Shown one piece after another: positions 53,714 through 62,934 of a stretch of 64,000 nucleotides of DNA (position 1 is the stretch's first letter; each line of letters starts with the position of its first letter). Under the pieces are notes generated by a model that saw nothing but the letters and a program-made list of their open reading frames with translations, searched no databases and had not been told where the DNA came from. Source of the stretch: Serinicoccus marinus DSM 15273 (GTDB lineage: Bacteria > Actinomycetota > Actinomycetes > Actinomycetales > Dermatophilaceae); NCBI RefSeq assembly GCF_008386315.1, contig NZ_CP043808.1, positions 1,364,001-1,428,000 on the forward strand, given 5' to 3'. The position numbers were made by a program, and so were the translations under genes.

Positions 53714-54295
53714 ATGCTTGTGCTGCTGTTCGGGCCCCCGGCTGTCGGAAAGATGACGGTGGGCCGCGCAGTCGCTGCAAACAGTTCGTTCCGCTTGTTC
53801 CACAACCACATGACGATCGAACCGCTCCTCGAGACCTTCGGCTACGGCACCCCACCCTTCAACACTCTCAATACCGAGTTTCGGCGCCGCGTGTTGGAGG
53901 AAGCCGCCGCGCATGACATCGATCTCATCTTCTCCATCGTGTGGGCGCTCGACTCCCAGGACGATCTAGCGGAGATCGCCTCCTACGTCGGTATCTTCGA
54001 GAGCGTCGCCTTCGTAGAGTTGCGGGCAGATCTGAGCACGCGGTTGGCGCGGAACCGCACGCAGGAGCGGCTCCTGCACAAGGCTTCGAAGAGAGATGTC
54101 GACTGGTCGGACGACAACGTGAAACAGATGGAGACCGACTGGCAGATGACCTCTGTCGATAGTCACGGCGTGGCCAGCGAGCTTCTCGCTCGGCACCCAC
54201 ACCTGGTTCTGGACACGGTTGGCGTATCACCGGAAGAGTCCGCCGCGAGGATCATCCAGTGGGTCAACGCCACACGCGAGACCCCCATCAGCTGA
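53714..54295 (+). CDS. P-loop nucleoside/sugar kinase-like ATPase
   Basis: A 193-residue protein. The Walker A motif LLFGPPAVGKMTVGRAVA has Met in place of the usual Ser/Thr after Lys. The lid-like region RLARNRTQERLLHKASKRDV and the overall size resemble shikimate or gluconate kinase-like proteins. ATG 53714 (MLVLLFGPP) is preferred to ATG 53702. The substrate is unknown. Confidence 0.7.
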   Translation: MLVLLFGPPAVGKMTVGRAVAANSSFRLFHNHMTIEPLLETFGYGTPPFNTLNTEFRRRVLEEAAAHDIDLIFSIVWALDSQDDLAEIASYVGIFESVAFVELRADLSTRLARNRTQERLLHKASKRDVDWSDDNVKQMETDWQMTSVDSHGVASELLARHPHLVLDTVGVSPEESAARIIQWVNATRETPIS

Positions 54296-54335
54296 ACGCC
54301 GACGGCCCAACATCGCGAAGGTGCCCGAGCGGCCA

Positions 54336-54486
54336 GCGGCAGTAGCGTGCGGCCACGCTCAGTGCGGCAGTAGCGTGCGGACCACGCCCAGTGCGGCAGT
54401 AGCGTGCGGACCACGCCCAGTGCGGCAGTAGCGTGCGGACCACGCTCAGTGCGGCAGTAGCGTGCGGACCACGCTCAGTGCGGCAG
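54336..54486. repeat. tandem array of five 29-bp hairpin repeats (second array)
   Basis: Units at 54336-54363 (28 bp, one A missing), 54364-54392, 54393-54421, 54422-54450 and 54451-54479, then a partial GCGGCAG. Units two and three share CGCCCAGT in place of CGCTCAGT. Each can form the same 6-bp stem. The array sits between the kinase-like gene and the leftward SRPBCC gene. Confidence 0.95.
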
Positions 54487-54524
54487 AAGAGCGCGCTGGC
54501 GTGACGCGTCGAAGACAGGGTGCC

Positions 54525-55016
54525 TCAGGTGTCGGCGGTGAGGAGGTTGTGCGTCTCGTACAGTCGCCAGAATGCCTGCGGGGGCAGCGGAGTCGTCTCG
54601 AGCGAGGCCTCGAAGTACGTCAGGTGAGTGATCCACCCAGGCAGGTAGGAACTTGTCAGGTCCCCGAGCTCGGAATGGCGCAGGTGCAGTAGGCAGCGCT
54701 CCTTTGCGTCCTGCTCGTCCGTCACCGCCTCCACGACCACTGAGAGGCGCGATGGTGCCTCGTCCGGGAACTCCCACGACATGCTCAGGCGGCGGTTGTC
54801 ATCGACGGCATCCACCACGCTCGTGCACAGGTAGCCGTCTCCGTGGTCGACGACGAGTGTGTCTCCGCTGCAGAACCCGCCCGAGCGTGCCTGGCCGAGC
54901 CACTCGGGCAGGCGGCGCGCATTGGTCAAGTGATCCCAGACATTCGGGACGCTGGGCGCCAACTTCCACGTGATGCTGATGGATTTGGAGTCTCGGGTGT
55001 AGCCCACCAACGGCAT
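54525..55016 (-). CDS. SRPBCC/AHSA1-like domain protein
   Basis: About 163 residues. ISITWKLAPSVPNVWDHLTN, then RRLPEWLGQA and the final LPGWITHLTYFEASLETTP fit the AHSA1/START-like fold. I chose ATG 55016, which has GGGGAGGAT upstream. Function unknown. Confidence 0.8.
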   Translation of the reverse strand: MPLVGYTRDSKSISITWKLAPSVPNVWDHLTNARRLPEWLGQARSGGFCSGDTLVVDHGDGYLCTSVVDAVDDNRRLSMSWEFPDEAPSRLSVVVEAVTDEQDAKERCLLHLRHSELGDLTSSYLPGWITHLTYFEASLETTPLPPQAFWRLYETHNLLTADT

Positions 55017-55060
55017 GTCGCCATCCTCCCCCATAAACTACGGGGCGGGGCAACCGACCG

Positions 55061-55089
55061 GCGGCAGTAGCGTGCGGACCACGCTCTAT
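55061..55089. repeat. 29-bp hairpin repeat, single variant copy
   Basis: One unit ending CTCTAT instead of CTCAGT, followed by GCGGCATGAG, the same junction word that begins both long direct repeats. Confidence 0.8.
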
Positions 55090-55425
55090 GCGGCATGAGC
55101 GTGACGGACAGCAAACGGGCTGGCGAGGGCCCTTGGTCAGCCTGTGCACCTGCGTCAAATGCATCGACCATCTCCCGGCTGCAAGTTTGGGCTTGTGCGT
55201 GGGGCTTCTGATCGGGGCGGGTAGCCATCTCCAACTAGCGACCCTGCCGATCGACCTCATCAGACAGGAAGATTCGCCCGGGCGCATCCGCTGGACCCAC
55301 CAAGCGTCGTGGTCAATGACGCCTGCGGCAGGGGCCGTCTCTTCAACGCGATGCGGGCGACACGATGGCGGCTTTGCTGGATCCGATCGCAGCCTGAGCC
55401 GCGCCTCGTGGGCCAGAATGTCCCT

Positions 55426-56265
55426 GTGACTGACCTTGAACCAGCGCTAGCCCTTGCTTCGTGTGAGACCGCCCTCCGCGAGTTGATGACATCCTCCTAC
55501 ATGCAAGAATACGGTGCCGGTTGGCTCAACAGAGTGGCCACTAGCGACCGCTTGGCAGCCTGGGAAGCGCGAGAGAACGAGGAGATGCGAGCTCGCGGCC
55601 CCAAGGGCGTACTGGCCGTTCCCAACACAGGCTTGAGCTACGCGAACTTCTACGAACTAGTGGCCATCGCCGAAAAGCACTGGGAACCGCTGGCACCCGC
55701 GTTCGGTAAGCGAGCCTCGACGCTGCCACTTCTGAAGAGGCTCGATAACCTGCGGAATGCAGTAGCGCACAACCGCCCCCTGCTTCAGTTCGAGCGAGAT
55801 CTACTAGCAGGTATCGCCGGGCAGATCCGAAATCAGGTGACGATCTATATGAGTACCCACGACGAGGTTGGTGACATCTATCCACGCATCGAGTCGATCA
55901 TGGATTCATTCGGCCGACGGGTGGAGTCAAGTCAAGTAACCGGAGAGATAGCGGGGTCCGTGTCTACATACGACGTGGTAGTCCACCCTGGTGACGCAGT
56001 CACGTTCGAATGTCAAGGTGTGGATCCACGCGACCGTGATATCAGCTGGAGACTCGTTCGATGGAGTCGCGGCCCAGGGGAGACTGTCAGTCGCTCGGGC
56101 CAGCCTGCCACTCTTCGATGGGAGTTCAGCGAAGAAGATGTCACGGAGACGTTCACCTTAGGGATATTCATGTCTTGCTACGAATCGAAATATCATCGAT
56201 TCGGCTCTTTCGATCATCGTGCTCACTTCGCTTATCGCGTCAGGCCGCCACGTCGCAATGATTGA
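55426..56265 (+). CDS. HEPN-domain protein, candidate defence or stress RNase
   Basis: About 279 residues from GTG 55426. The N-terminal two-thirds is helical and carries the HEPN signature RNAVAHNRPLL (Arg-x4-His) after LLKRLDNL, with a Swt1-like layout (GWLNRV, FYELVAIAEKHWEPL). HEPN proteins are often metal-independent RNases in phage defence and toxin systems. The C-terminal 100 residues are beta-rich (YDVVVHPGDAVTFECQGVDP) and unassigned. Base composition is clearly lower in GC than in the first 26 kb, suggesting transfer. Confidence 0.6.
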   Translation: MTDLEPALALASCETALRELMTSSYMQEYGAGWLNRVATSDRLAAWEARENEEMRARGPKGVLAVPNTGLSYANFYELVAIAEKHWEPLAPAFGKRASTLPLLKRLDNLRNAVAHNRPLLQFERDLLAGIAGQIRNQVTIYMSTHDEVGDIYPRIESIMDSFGRRVESSQVTGEIAGSVSTYDVVVHPGDAVTFECQGVDPRDRDISWRLVRWSRGPGETVSRSGQPATLRWEFSEEDVTETFTLGIFMSCYESKYHRFGSFDHRAHFAYRVRPPRRND

Positions 56266-56271
56266 AGGAGT

Positions 56272-56658
56272 TCATGTCCCTCGGGCACCCCGCCCTTGTT
56301 GGAACTTGGGGATGGCAGGGCCATCGGGATGAGCGAGGCGACCGTCGCGAGATGGCGATCCCAGTTTTCGGGTGGCCACGTCTCGTCTGGGTCCCCCATG
56401 GACGGTGTAGCCGGCCGCGACCGGCGCCCCGACGCAGGGGCCACGATCGGCTCCAATGCCGACCATGTTCTGGGCGGTTGGGCTGGCCGGGTCGAAGTCG
56501 GCTCGCTCCGGTGGTTCGTGCTTGGCGAGCAGCATGTGCAGGCGAGTCACGCACCCCAGGCCTTCGGGTAGTCGTCTTCGCGCTAGCACCTTGCCGCCCT
56601 TTTCGACGACCTCGACGTCTTGGTGGTCCTCGGCCCAGTCATTACCCACGAACCGCAT
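56272..56658 (-). pseudogene. truncated IS110-family transposase (N-terminal fragment)
   Basis: MRFVGNDWAEDHQDVEVVEK, then GKVLARRRLPEGLGCVTRL and MVGIGADRGPCVGAPVAAGY is the DEDD nuclease N-terminus of IS110 transposases, including the first Asp. After GYTV the frame degenerates, and the C-terminal transposase_20 domain is absent. It is a dead element beside the HEPN gene. Confidence 0.7.
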
Positions 56659-56993
56659 CGCACTGTTCCCCTTCACCCTTTTCGCGATCTTGCTCGGCAG
56701 CGTGGAGGAAACTTCCGGCATCCTGTTGTCGAGTGCTCAGCCGCACCATCCTGGGAACGTCATCCCAGCATCGATCACGCCTCCTCGCGACCGGCGGGCG
56801 CACGGTCTGCCGCGAGATCTCAAGTAGCGGAGGGTGCTGACCGGCCGGCTGCTACCGGGCCCGAGCCTGCCGGATGCGCGGGCAAACCCAATTAGTGGCG
56901 GACGGCGGTGAAGTGCGCCCATCAGGCCCAAGCGAGACCCGCCTTAGTGATTGCGCTATTCGTCTGACCCGGTTGACGCCGGACACTGACCCG

Positions 56994-57749
56994 TTAGGCA
57001 GGTAGGCCCCAACCCACCATGGGAATCGGGCTTGACCCCCGTTTGAGCACATGGAGTCTCAAGGCGCCGTAGATCAGTAGGAGTGCCTGCGCTAAGTGAA
57101 AACCCTCGCCGAGGCGACTTGACTCAGGAAACAGTGGCTTGCGGCTGTAGCCTTCCGCGGCGCGACTGCTCACCCGAGCCGCTTCGCCCGGGACAACCTT
57201 GAAGTTTGTAACAACACCTCGCTGCATGGAAATGATCGAATCTACGCGACTGCCCCAATCGCGGACTTCCTCAGATTGATCGATTGCTTTCACCAAATTA
57301 TCTAGGGTCGTCGACCTGTAGCCGAAAATGAAGCCTGTGGGCACGTGCGGTGTCGGATCCTTGGCCTGCAGGTCTTTGAGTTTGTGAATCTTGGCGGCGT
57401 CGGTCTTTAACTTCTTGGCTGAAAGTGTCGTGGTCACTTCCACCACCATAAGGCAGCCCTCGTACGGGAGTAGAACCGAACCGGGCGATCTGTTCACGAC
57501 CGGAGTCGTCATGCTGTCCCAGATCAAAATGTCGTGCTGCGCAGAAAAGTTCCCCTCTGCTGTGATGACTTCGCCGGGGGCCACCTCGAACCTTCGAGGG
57601 AGAAAGTCTCGCAAGAGAGAGCGCAAGTCCTCCTCGTGCATCTCACCCCGCTCGCCTTGGTGATTTCGAAGCTTGTGCTCCAAACGAGCCGCCATGGCAG
57701 AGGCGGCAGCACCTGCCGATCGCGACAGCAGGTTATCGACGGCATCCAT
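56994..57749 (-). CDS. DUF6602-family protein, nuclease-like
   Basis: A protein of about 251 residues. GEMHEEDLRSLLRDFLPRRF, then SAQHDILIWDSMTTPVV and CLMVVEVTTTLSAKKLKTD match DUF6602. The Asp in HDILIWD and the acidic residue of MVVEVTT resemble a PD-(D/E)XK core with a missing Lys, so activity is uncertain. Such proteins occur in defence-rich islands. Composition is A/T-richer than the window average. ATG 57749 is used; a TTG six codons earlier is possible. Confidence 0.65.
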   Translation of the reverse strand: MDAVDNLLSRSAGAAASAMAARLEHKLRNHQGERGEMHEEDLRSLLRDFLPRRFEVAPGEVITAEGNFSAQHDILIWDSMTTPVVNRSPGSVLLPYEGCLMVVEVTTTLSAKKLKTDAAKIHKLKDLQAKDPTPHVPTGFIFGYRSTTLDNLVKAIDQSEEVRDWGSRVDSIISMQRGVVTNFKVVPGEAARVSSRAAEGYSRKPLFPESSRLGEGFHLAQALLLIYGALRLHVLKRGSSPIPMVGWGLPA

Positions 57750-58447
57750 GTTCACATCATGCCCCAATGAACCATCGATGCGAACCCACGTCTTTGCGCC
57801 TCCATCACGTGGACAGCGCGGCCCGAGGATTGGGGAGTGACTCTCTTAGCCACTCCCCAACGACACCCACAACCCACTTCTGGCTTGCGCGGGGTCAAGC
57901 CGTCCAGCCGTGGAAAGCGACCGCTCTTCGTTTGCAAGCGATAGACCTGCCACGATGATCGCTGCTCGGCTAGCATGCACCGTGCGGCCTGGTCTGGGAC
58001 AGGATGCCGCCTGCCAAGCCACAGCCAATGTTATAGCAGGTCTTAGCGACCCATCCGCTGACTCTCGTCATACGCATCGCTCCCTTCAACTTCCTTCCTG
58101 TTCTCTGAATGCGGACCTTGAATCCGCGCACCATGGTGAGGAACAGAGGTGAGATGATGAGAAACAAACAGGCTGCGACTCCACTGGAGTCGAACCAGCA
58201 GCCAGACCCAAGCCAGGCTGCACGGTGCCCCTACAATCTAACAGGCACTGGTGGTGATCTATGCGGGCTCGAGTGGGCATGTCCGGGACGCTTCTCGTGA
58301 CCGCAAATCGACTTCATGGCGGCATCCTTGTGACGCTCACGATTGAGCGACAGGTAGGAGCTAGGGTCGGCGCGGGTGGTCCGAAGCCGGCATGCAGCCT
58401 TACCGCTCATCGGCATGAGCGGACGGTCACGACCCCGGCCATCGACG
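57750..58447. other. gene-poor stretch with inverted repeats and hairpins
   Basis: No supported gene in about 700 bp. GCACCGTGCGGCCTGG (57977-57992) has a near-exact inverted partner at 58214-58229 (15 of 16). Between them are hairpins: CGACTCCA and its complement near 58177-58193, GCGGA/TCCGC near 58110, and the palindrome CACCATGGTG. I tried tRNA and tmRNA readings and none fit. It may be a small mobile element end or a structured RNA. Confidence 0.4.
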
Positions 58448-60928
58448 TCAGCCGACAGCAGCGATCGGGGCGGCTGCGGGCATACCTGAGCCGTCGCGCT
58501 TGTCGTTGGTCTCGGGCAGCTCGACGGCGACACCGTTGCCGGAGGCGGCGCGCGGGGGAGCGGCGCCGGCCCAGCCGAGGACCAGGGCGTCCTCGCCGCG
58601 CAGCAGACGGTGGCAGCGGACGCCGCCGGTCGCGCGCCCCTTCGTGGGGTATGCCCACAGGTCGGTGACCTTCACCGAGCCCGTCTGGGTGCCGGGCAGC
58701 GAGCCGGAGGTGCCAGCGACGGTCACGACGACGTTCTCCGCCGAGGTGTCGACGGCGGCGAAGCCCACGACAACGGCGCCCGCACCGAGCTTGATGCCCG
58801 CGATGCCACCGCCGGAGCGCCCCTGCGACCGCACCAGCGACGAGGAGAAGCGCAGCAGCTGCGCATCCGAGGTGATGAAGACCAGCTCCTCCTCGCCCGT
58901 GGCCAGCTCGACCGCGCCGACGACGCTGTCGCCGTCCTTGAGCGAGATGACCTCGAAGGAGTCGCGGTTGGCGGGGTAGTCCGGGTTGACCCGCTTGACC
59001 ACGCCGTGCTTCGTCCCGAGCGCCAGACCCGGACCGTCACCGGTCAGCGAGCACAGCCCGAGCACTTGCTCACCCGGGGGCAGGTCGACGAAGGCCGACA
59101 GCGGAGCGCCGCCGGACAGGTTGGGCGCCTCCGCCGAGGGCGGCAGCGAGGGCAGCTCCACGACCGACAGGCTCACGACCCGCCCCGCGGTGGTGAGCAG
59201 CCCGACGTGCCCGCGGGCGGTCGTCCGCACGCTCGAGGTGATGACGTCGTGCTTCGCCCGCCGGCCGCCGGTGCCGAGCGGATCGTCGTCGGTGCTCGCG
59301 GTGCGGGCCAGCAGCCCGGTGGAGGAGAGCAGCACCCAGCACGGGTCGTCCGTGACCTCCAGGTCCATCCCCGACGCCTTGCCACCCGTCGTCGGGCCGG
59401 CAGCAGAGGAGGACGCGCCCGTCCCGTCGCTCTCCAGCAGCACGGTCCGCCGCGGGGTACCGTGCTCGGCCGCGACCGCGGCCAGCTCGTCCGAGACCAC
59501 CTTGAGCAGCAGCTGCGGGTCGGCGAGGATCGCCTCCAGCGCCTCGATCTCGCGCTGCAGCTCGTCCCGCTCGCTCTCCAGCTCGATCCGGGAGAACTTC
59601 GTCAGCTGCCGCAGCGGGATCGCGAGGATGTCGTCGGCCTGCCGCTCGGAGAGGTCGAAGACCTGCATCAGCCGGGTCTTCGCCTCGGCGGCGTCGTCGC
59701 TGGACCGGATGAGCTGGATGACCTCGTCGATGTCGAGGATCGCGAGCAGCCGGCCCTCTACGATGTGCAGCCGGTCCTTCTTCTTCCCCAGCCGGTGCTC
59801 GGTCCGGCGCCGCACCACGTCGGTGCGGAAGTCGACATACACGCCCAGCAGGTCGCGCAGCCCGAGCGTGCGCGGCTGCCCCTCGACCAGCGCGACGTTG
59901 TTGATCCCGAAGGACTCCTCCATGGGGGTGAGCTTGTAGAGCTGCTCCAGCACCGCCTCGGGGTTGAAGCCGGTCTTGATCTCGATGACCAGGTGCAGCC
60001 CCTTGGTCCGGTCGGTGAGGTCGATGATGTCCGAGATCCCCTGCAGCTTCTTGCTCTGCGCGAGCTGCTTGACCTTCTCGATGACCTTCTCCGGCCCGAC
60101 GAGGTAGGGCAGGTCGGTGACGACGATGCCCTTCTTGCGCGGCGTGACGTTCTCGATCCGCGCGGTCGCGCGCGTCTTGAACGACCCGCGCCCGGTCTCG
60201 TAGGCCTCACGGATGCCGTCCAGCCCCACGATCCGCCCGCCCAGCGGCAGGTCCGGGCCGGGGACGAAGCGCATGAGCGCCTCCAGGTCGGCATCCGGGT
60301 TGGCGATGAGGTGCCGCGCCGCACCGATGACCTCGACGAGGTTGTGCGGCGGCATGTTGGTCGCCATCCCGACCGCGATGCCGGTCGCGCCGTTGACCAG
60401 CAGGTTCGGGTATGCCGCGGGCAGCACGTCGGGCTGGTAGAGCTGGTCGTCGTAGTTGGGGACGTAGTCGACGGTGCTCTCGTCCAGGCTGCCGGTCATG
60501 AGCAGCGCGGCCGGCGCCATCCGCGCCTCGGTGTAGCGGCTGGCCGCCGGGCCGTCGTCCAGCGAGCCGAAGTTGCCGTGCCCGTCCACCAGCGGCAGCC
60601 GCATCGTGAACGGCTGCGCCATCCGCACCATCGCGTCGTAGATCGCGGTGTCGCCGTGCGGGTGGTACTTACCCATCACCTCACCGACGACCCGCGAGCA
60701 CTTGACGTGCGCCTTCTCCGGGCGCAGCCCCAGCTCGTGCATGCCGTAGAGGATGCGCCGCTGCACCGGCTTCAGCCCGTCGCGCGCGTCCGGCAGCGCA
60801 CGAGAGTAGATGACCGAGTAGGCATACTCCAGGAACGCCCCCTCCATCTCCTCGACAGCGTCGACCTCGAGGATCTTCTCCTCGACGTCGAAGAGGTCCT
60901 CGCTCTGCGGGCGCTTGCGACGGGCCAT
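58448..60928 (-). CDS. parC: DNA topoisomerase IV subunit A
   Basis: The 826-residue breakage-reunion subunit. The active-site Tyr132 lies in ASRYTEARM. The quinolone-resistance region is [19 protein letters not shown]. The C-terminal beta-pinwheel carries GyrA-box-like repeats ([40 protein letters not shown]). It decatenates chromosomes with ParE, which is not in the window. ATG 60928 starts [11 protein letters not shown]. The [10 protein letters not shown] segment and length favour ParC over GyrA. Confidence 0.93.
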   Translation of the reverse strand: MARRKRPQSEDLFDVEEKILEVDAVEEMEGAFLEYAYSVIYSRALPDARDGLKPVQRRILYGMHELGLRPEKAHVKCSRVVGEVMGKYHPHGDTAIYDAMVRMAQPFTMRLPLVDGHGNFGSLDDGPAASRYTEARMAPAALLMTGSLDESTVDYVPNYDDQLYQPDVLPAAYPNLLVNGATGIAVGMATNMPPHNLVEVIGAARHLIANPDADLEALMRFVPGPDLPLGGRIVGLDGIREAYETGRGSFKTRATARIENVTPRKKGIVVTDLPYLVGPEKVIEKVKQLAQSKKLQGISDIIDLTDRTKGLHLVIEIKTGFNPEAVLEQLYKLTPMEESFGINNVALVEGQPRTLGLRDLLGVYVDFRTDVVRRRTEHRLGKKKDRLHIVEGRLLAILDIDEVIQLIRSSDDAAEAKTRLMQVFDLSERQADDILAIPLRQLTKFSRIELESERDELQREIEALEAILADPQLLLKVVSDELAAVAAEHGTPRRTVLLESDGTGASSSAAGPTTGGKASGMDLEVTDDPCWVLLSSTGLLARTASTDDDPLGTGGRRAKHDVITSSVRTTARGHVGLLTTAGRVVSLSVVELPSLPPSAEAPNLSGGAPLSAFVDLPPGEQVLGLCSLTGDGPGLALGTKHGVVKRVNPDYPANRDSFEVISLKDGDSVVGAVELATGEEELVFITSDAQLLRFSSSLVRSQGRSGGGIAGIKLGAGAVVVGFAAVDTSAENVVVTVAGTSGSLPGTQTGSVKVTDLWAYPTKGRATGGVRCHRLLRGEDALVLGWAGAAPPRAASGNGVAVELPETNDKRDGSGMPAAAPIAAVG

Positions 60929-61066
60929 GGGGTGGCGGTGCTCCTGGGTCGGTCAGGTCGGGCGGGCGCGGCCCTGCCCCGGATCACGCGGGGCGGGCGT
61001 CTGAGGGCAAGGGTATGCCGCGCCCCCGCCCGGTCGGTGGAGGCGCGGCGGCCCTGTGGACGCCGG

Positions 61067-62789
61067 TCAGCCGTCGCGCATGTCGGAGATCGTCGTCATT
61101 GTGTAACCGTGGCTGCGCATCGTGCGCACGATCTGGGGCAGCGCCTCGGCGGTCCGGTAGCCGCCGATGTGCGCCAGGACGATGCTGCCGCTGGCGGGCA
61201 GCGGGTTCGTCGTCCGCGCCACGATCTCGGCGGCGGAGGTGTCCGGGCTCCAGTCGATCGTGTCCCTGGCCCACATCGCGGTGACCGGGAAGCCCTCGCT
61301 CGCGGCGATGCCGCGGACCCGTGCGTCCTGCGCGCCGTAGGGCGGCCGCCACATCGGGGTGACCGGCATACCCGTGAGGTCGCGCAGCACCGGGGTGGCG
61401 CCGGCGATCTCGGCGCGGACCACCGCGTCGGTCATCCGGCGTCGGCACGGCTCGCCGCTGGGGGAGCCGCCCCCGCCGCGCACGAGGTCGCAGTGGTGGA
61501 CGGTGTGGTTGCCCACCTCGAAGAGTTCCGGGTGAGCCCTGATCTTCGCCATGACCGCCCGGCCCTCGCTGGTGTTGGCCATCTGGCTCGTGGAGAAGAA
61601 CGTCGTGCACACCTGGTCCTGGACGAGGTAGTCGACGAGGCCCTGGGCACCGGTGAGCCGTCCGCCCATGTCGAGGGTGAAGGCCATCTTCCGGCTGTCG
61701 GTGCCGCCCACGACGGAGAGGACCTTCTGGCTCTCCCGCGCCGAGTAGGTCGGACCGGCCCAGCAGATGCCGCGCTCGCGCTGGACCTGGCGGGCGACGT
61801 CGATGGACAGCGCACCGCTCCCGCCCAGCAGGTATGCCGTCCGCGGAGTGAGCCGGTCCAGGTCACCCCCGACGCCGCCGGGGAGGCCGTCGGCGCGGGC
61901 GAGCAGGATGGGGCCGCGGGTGGTGGCCGTCGCCGGCACGGCAGCGAGGGCGTCCGGGAAGGCGGACCCGGTGGCGATGACGACGCCCGGGCGGCTGGGG
62001 CCGAAGACCCGGCGGGAGACCGCCAGTGCGGTGGAGTAGCGGTTCGCCCCGCTGACCCGCTCGGTCACGGCATATCCCTGGAGCTGGCGGACCACCGCCT
62101 CGGAGACCGCCGAGCTGCCGCCGACGACGATGATCCGGTCCGGGTCGAGCCGGGCGATCTCCGCGCCCACCGCGGCGGGCAGGCGGCCGGGCTCGGTGAG
62201 CAGCACCGGGGCGTCCTGCACCCCGGCCGCGGCGCCGGCGGAGAGCGCGTCCGGCCAGTCCGCGCCGGTGGAGACGTAGACGACGTCGGCGCCGGGGGAA
62301 GGCGCGTCGGCTCACCGCGACCGAGGTGTCGTAGCGCGTGCCGCCGGACACGCGGTGGACCGACCCAGAGGTATAGCCGCGCAGCGCCGCGATCACGTCG
62401 TCGCTGACCACGCCGGTGCCGCCGACGACCACGATGCTGCGCGGCTGCAGCCGGCGCAGCTCGGCGGCCGTCGGCCCGGGGACGGTGCCGTGCCGCACGA
62501 AGAGCACCGGCCCGCCCTGCCGGTCCGCGGCGGGACCGGCCGACAGGGCGTCGGTGAAGGTGCCGCCGGCGGCGACGTAGGCCACCGGGACGCGCGGGGA
62601 GTGGAAGCGCGCGCTGACGCGGGCGGCGGTGGCATACCGGTCGCTGCCGGCGAGACGCTGCACGCGGAAGTCGGGATCGCCGGCGTCCGGTGCGGCCACG
62701 GCCGGCTGCTCCACGGCCGGTGCGGCGAGCGGGCTCGCCGCGACCACGGCGGCGGCGAGCAGGGTGCTGAGCAGGCGGGATCGTCGCAT
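61067..62789 (-). pseudogene. secreted CWB2-repeat polysaccharide deacetylase, one frameshift
   Basis: The signal peptide (RLLSTLLAAAVVAASPLAAP) is followed by three cell-wall-binding repeat 2 modules, each with a RxxGxxRYxTA start (LAGSDRYATA, VSGGTRYDTS, VSGANRYSTA). A NodB deacetylase domain follows, with AFTLDMGGR as motif 1, GNHTVHH as the zinc motif and MWRPPYGAQD as motif 3. It would deacetylate wall glycan or another polysaccharide outside the cell. A five-G run at 62294-62298 carries one surplus base and breaks the frame between modules one and two. About 573 residues when restored. Confidence 0.85.
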
Positions 62790-62934
62790 GACGCGCTCCT
62801 TCACGGGATGGGCACCACGGTGTGCCTCATCCGGTATGTCGCGCGCCGGGCGCAGAAGGTTGCTCCCGTGAGGCGGTCGGTGGGGAGCCACACCGTCGGT
62901 GGGCCCGTGGGTGGCACGCAGTAGCGTGACCGGC

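Noticed and set aside
58100-58250. tRNA or tmRNA gene (GGTTCGACTCC-like T-arm on the minus strand; anticodon-arm-like GCGGA/TCCGC hairpin on the plus strand)
   Set aside because: No matching acceptor stem or D-arm, no CCA end, and the would-be anticodon loop lacks U33.
58610-62407. Very long plus-strand open frame (over 1200 codons) opposite parC and the deacetylase gene
   Set aside because: It is an antisense shadow of high-GC third positions with no start context and no domain; the minus-strand genes explain the region.
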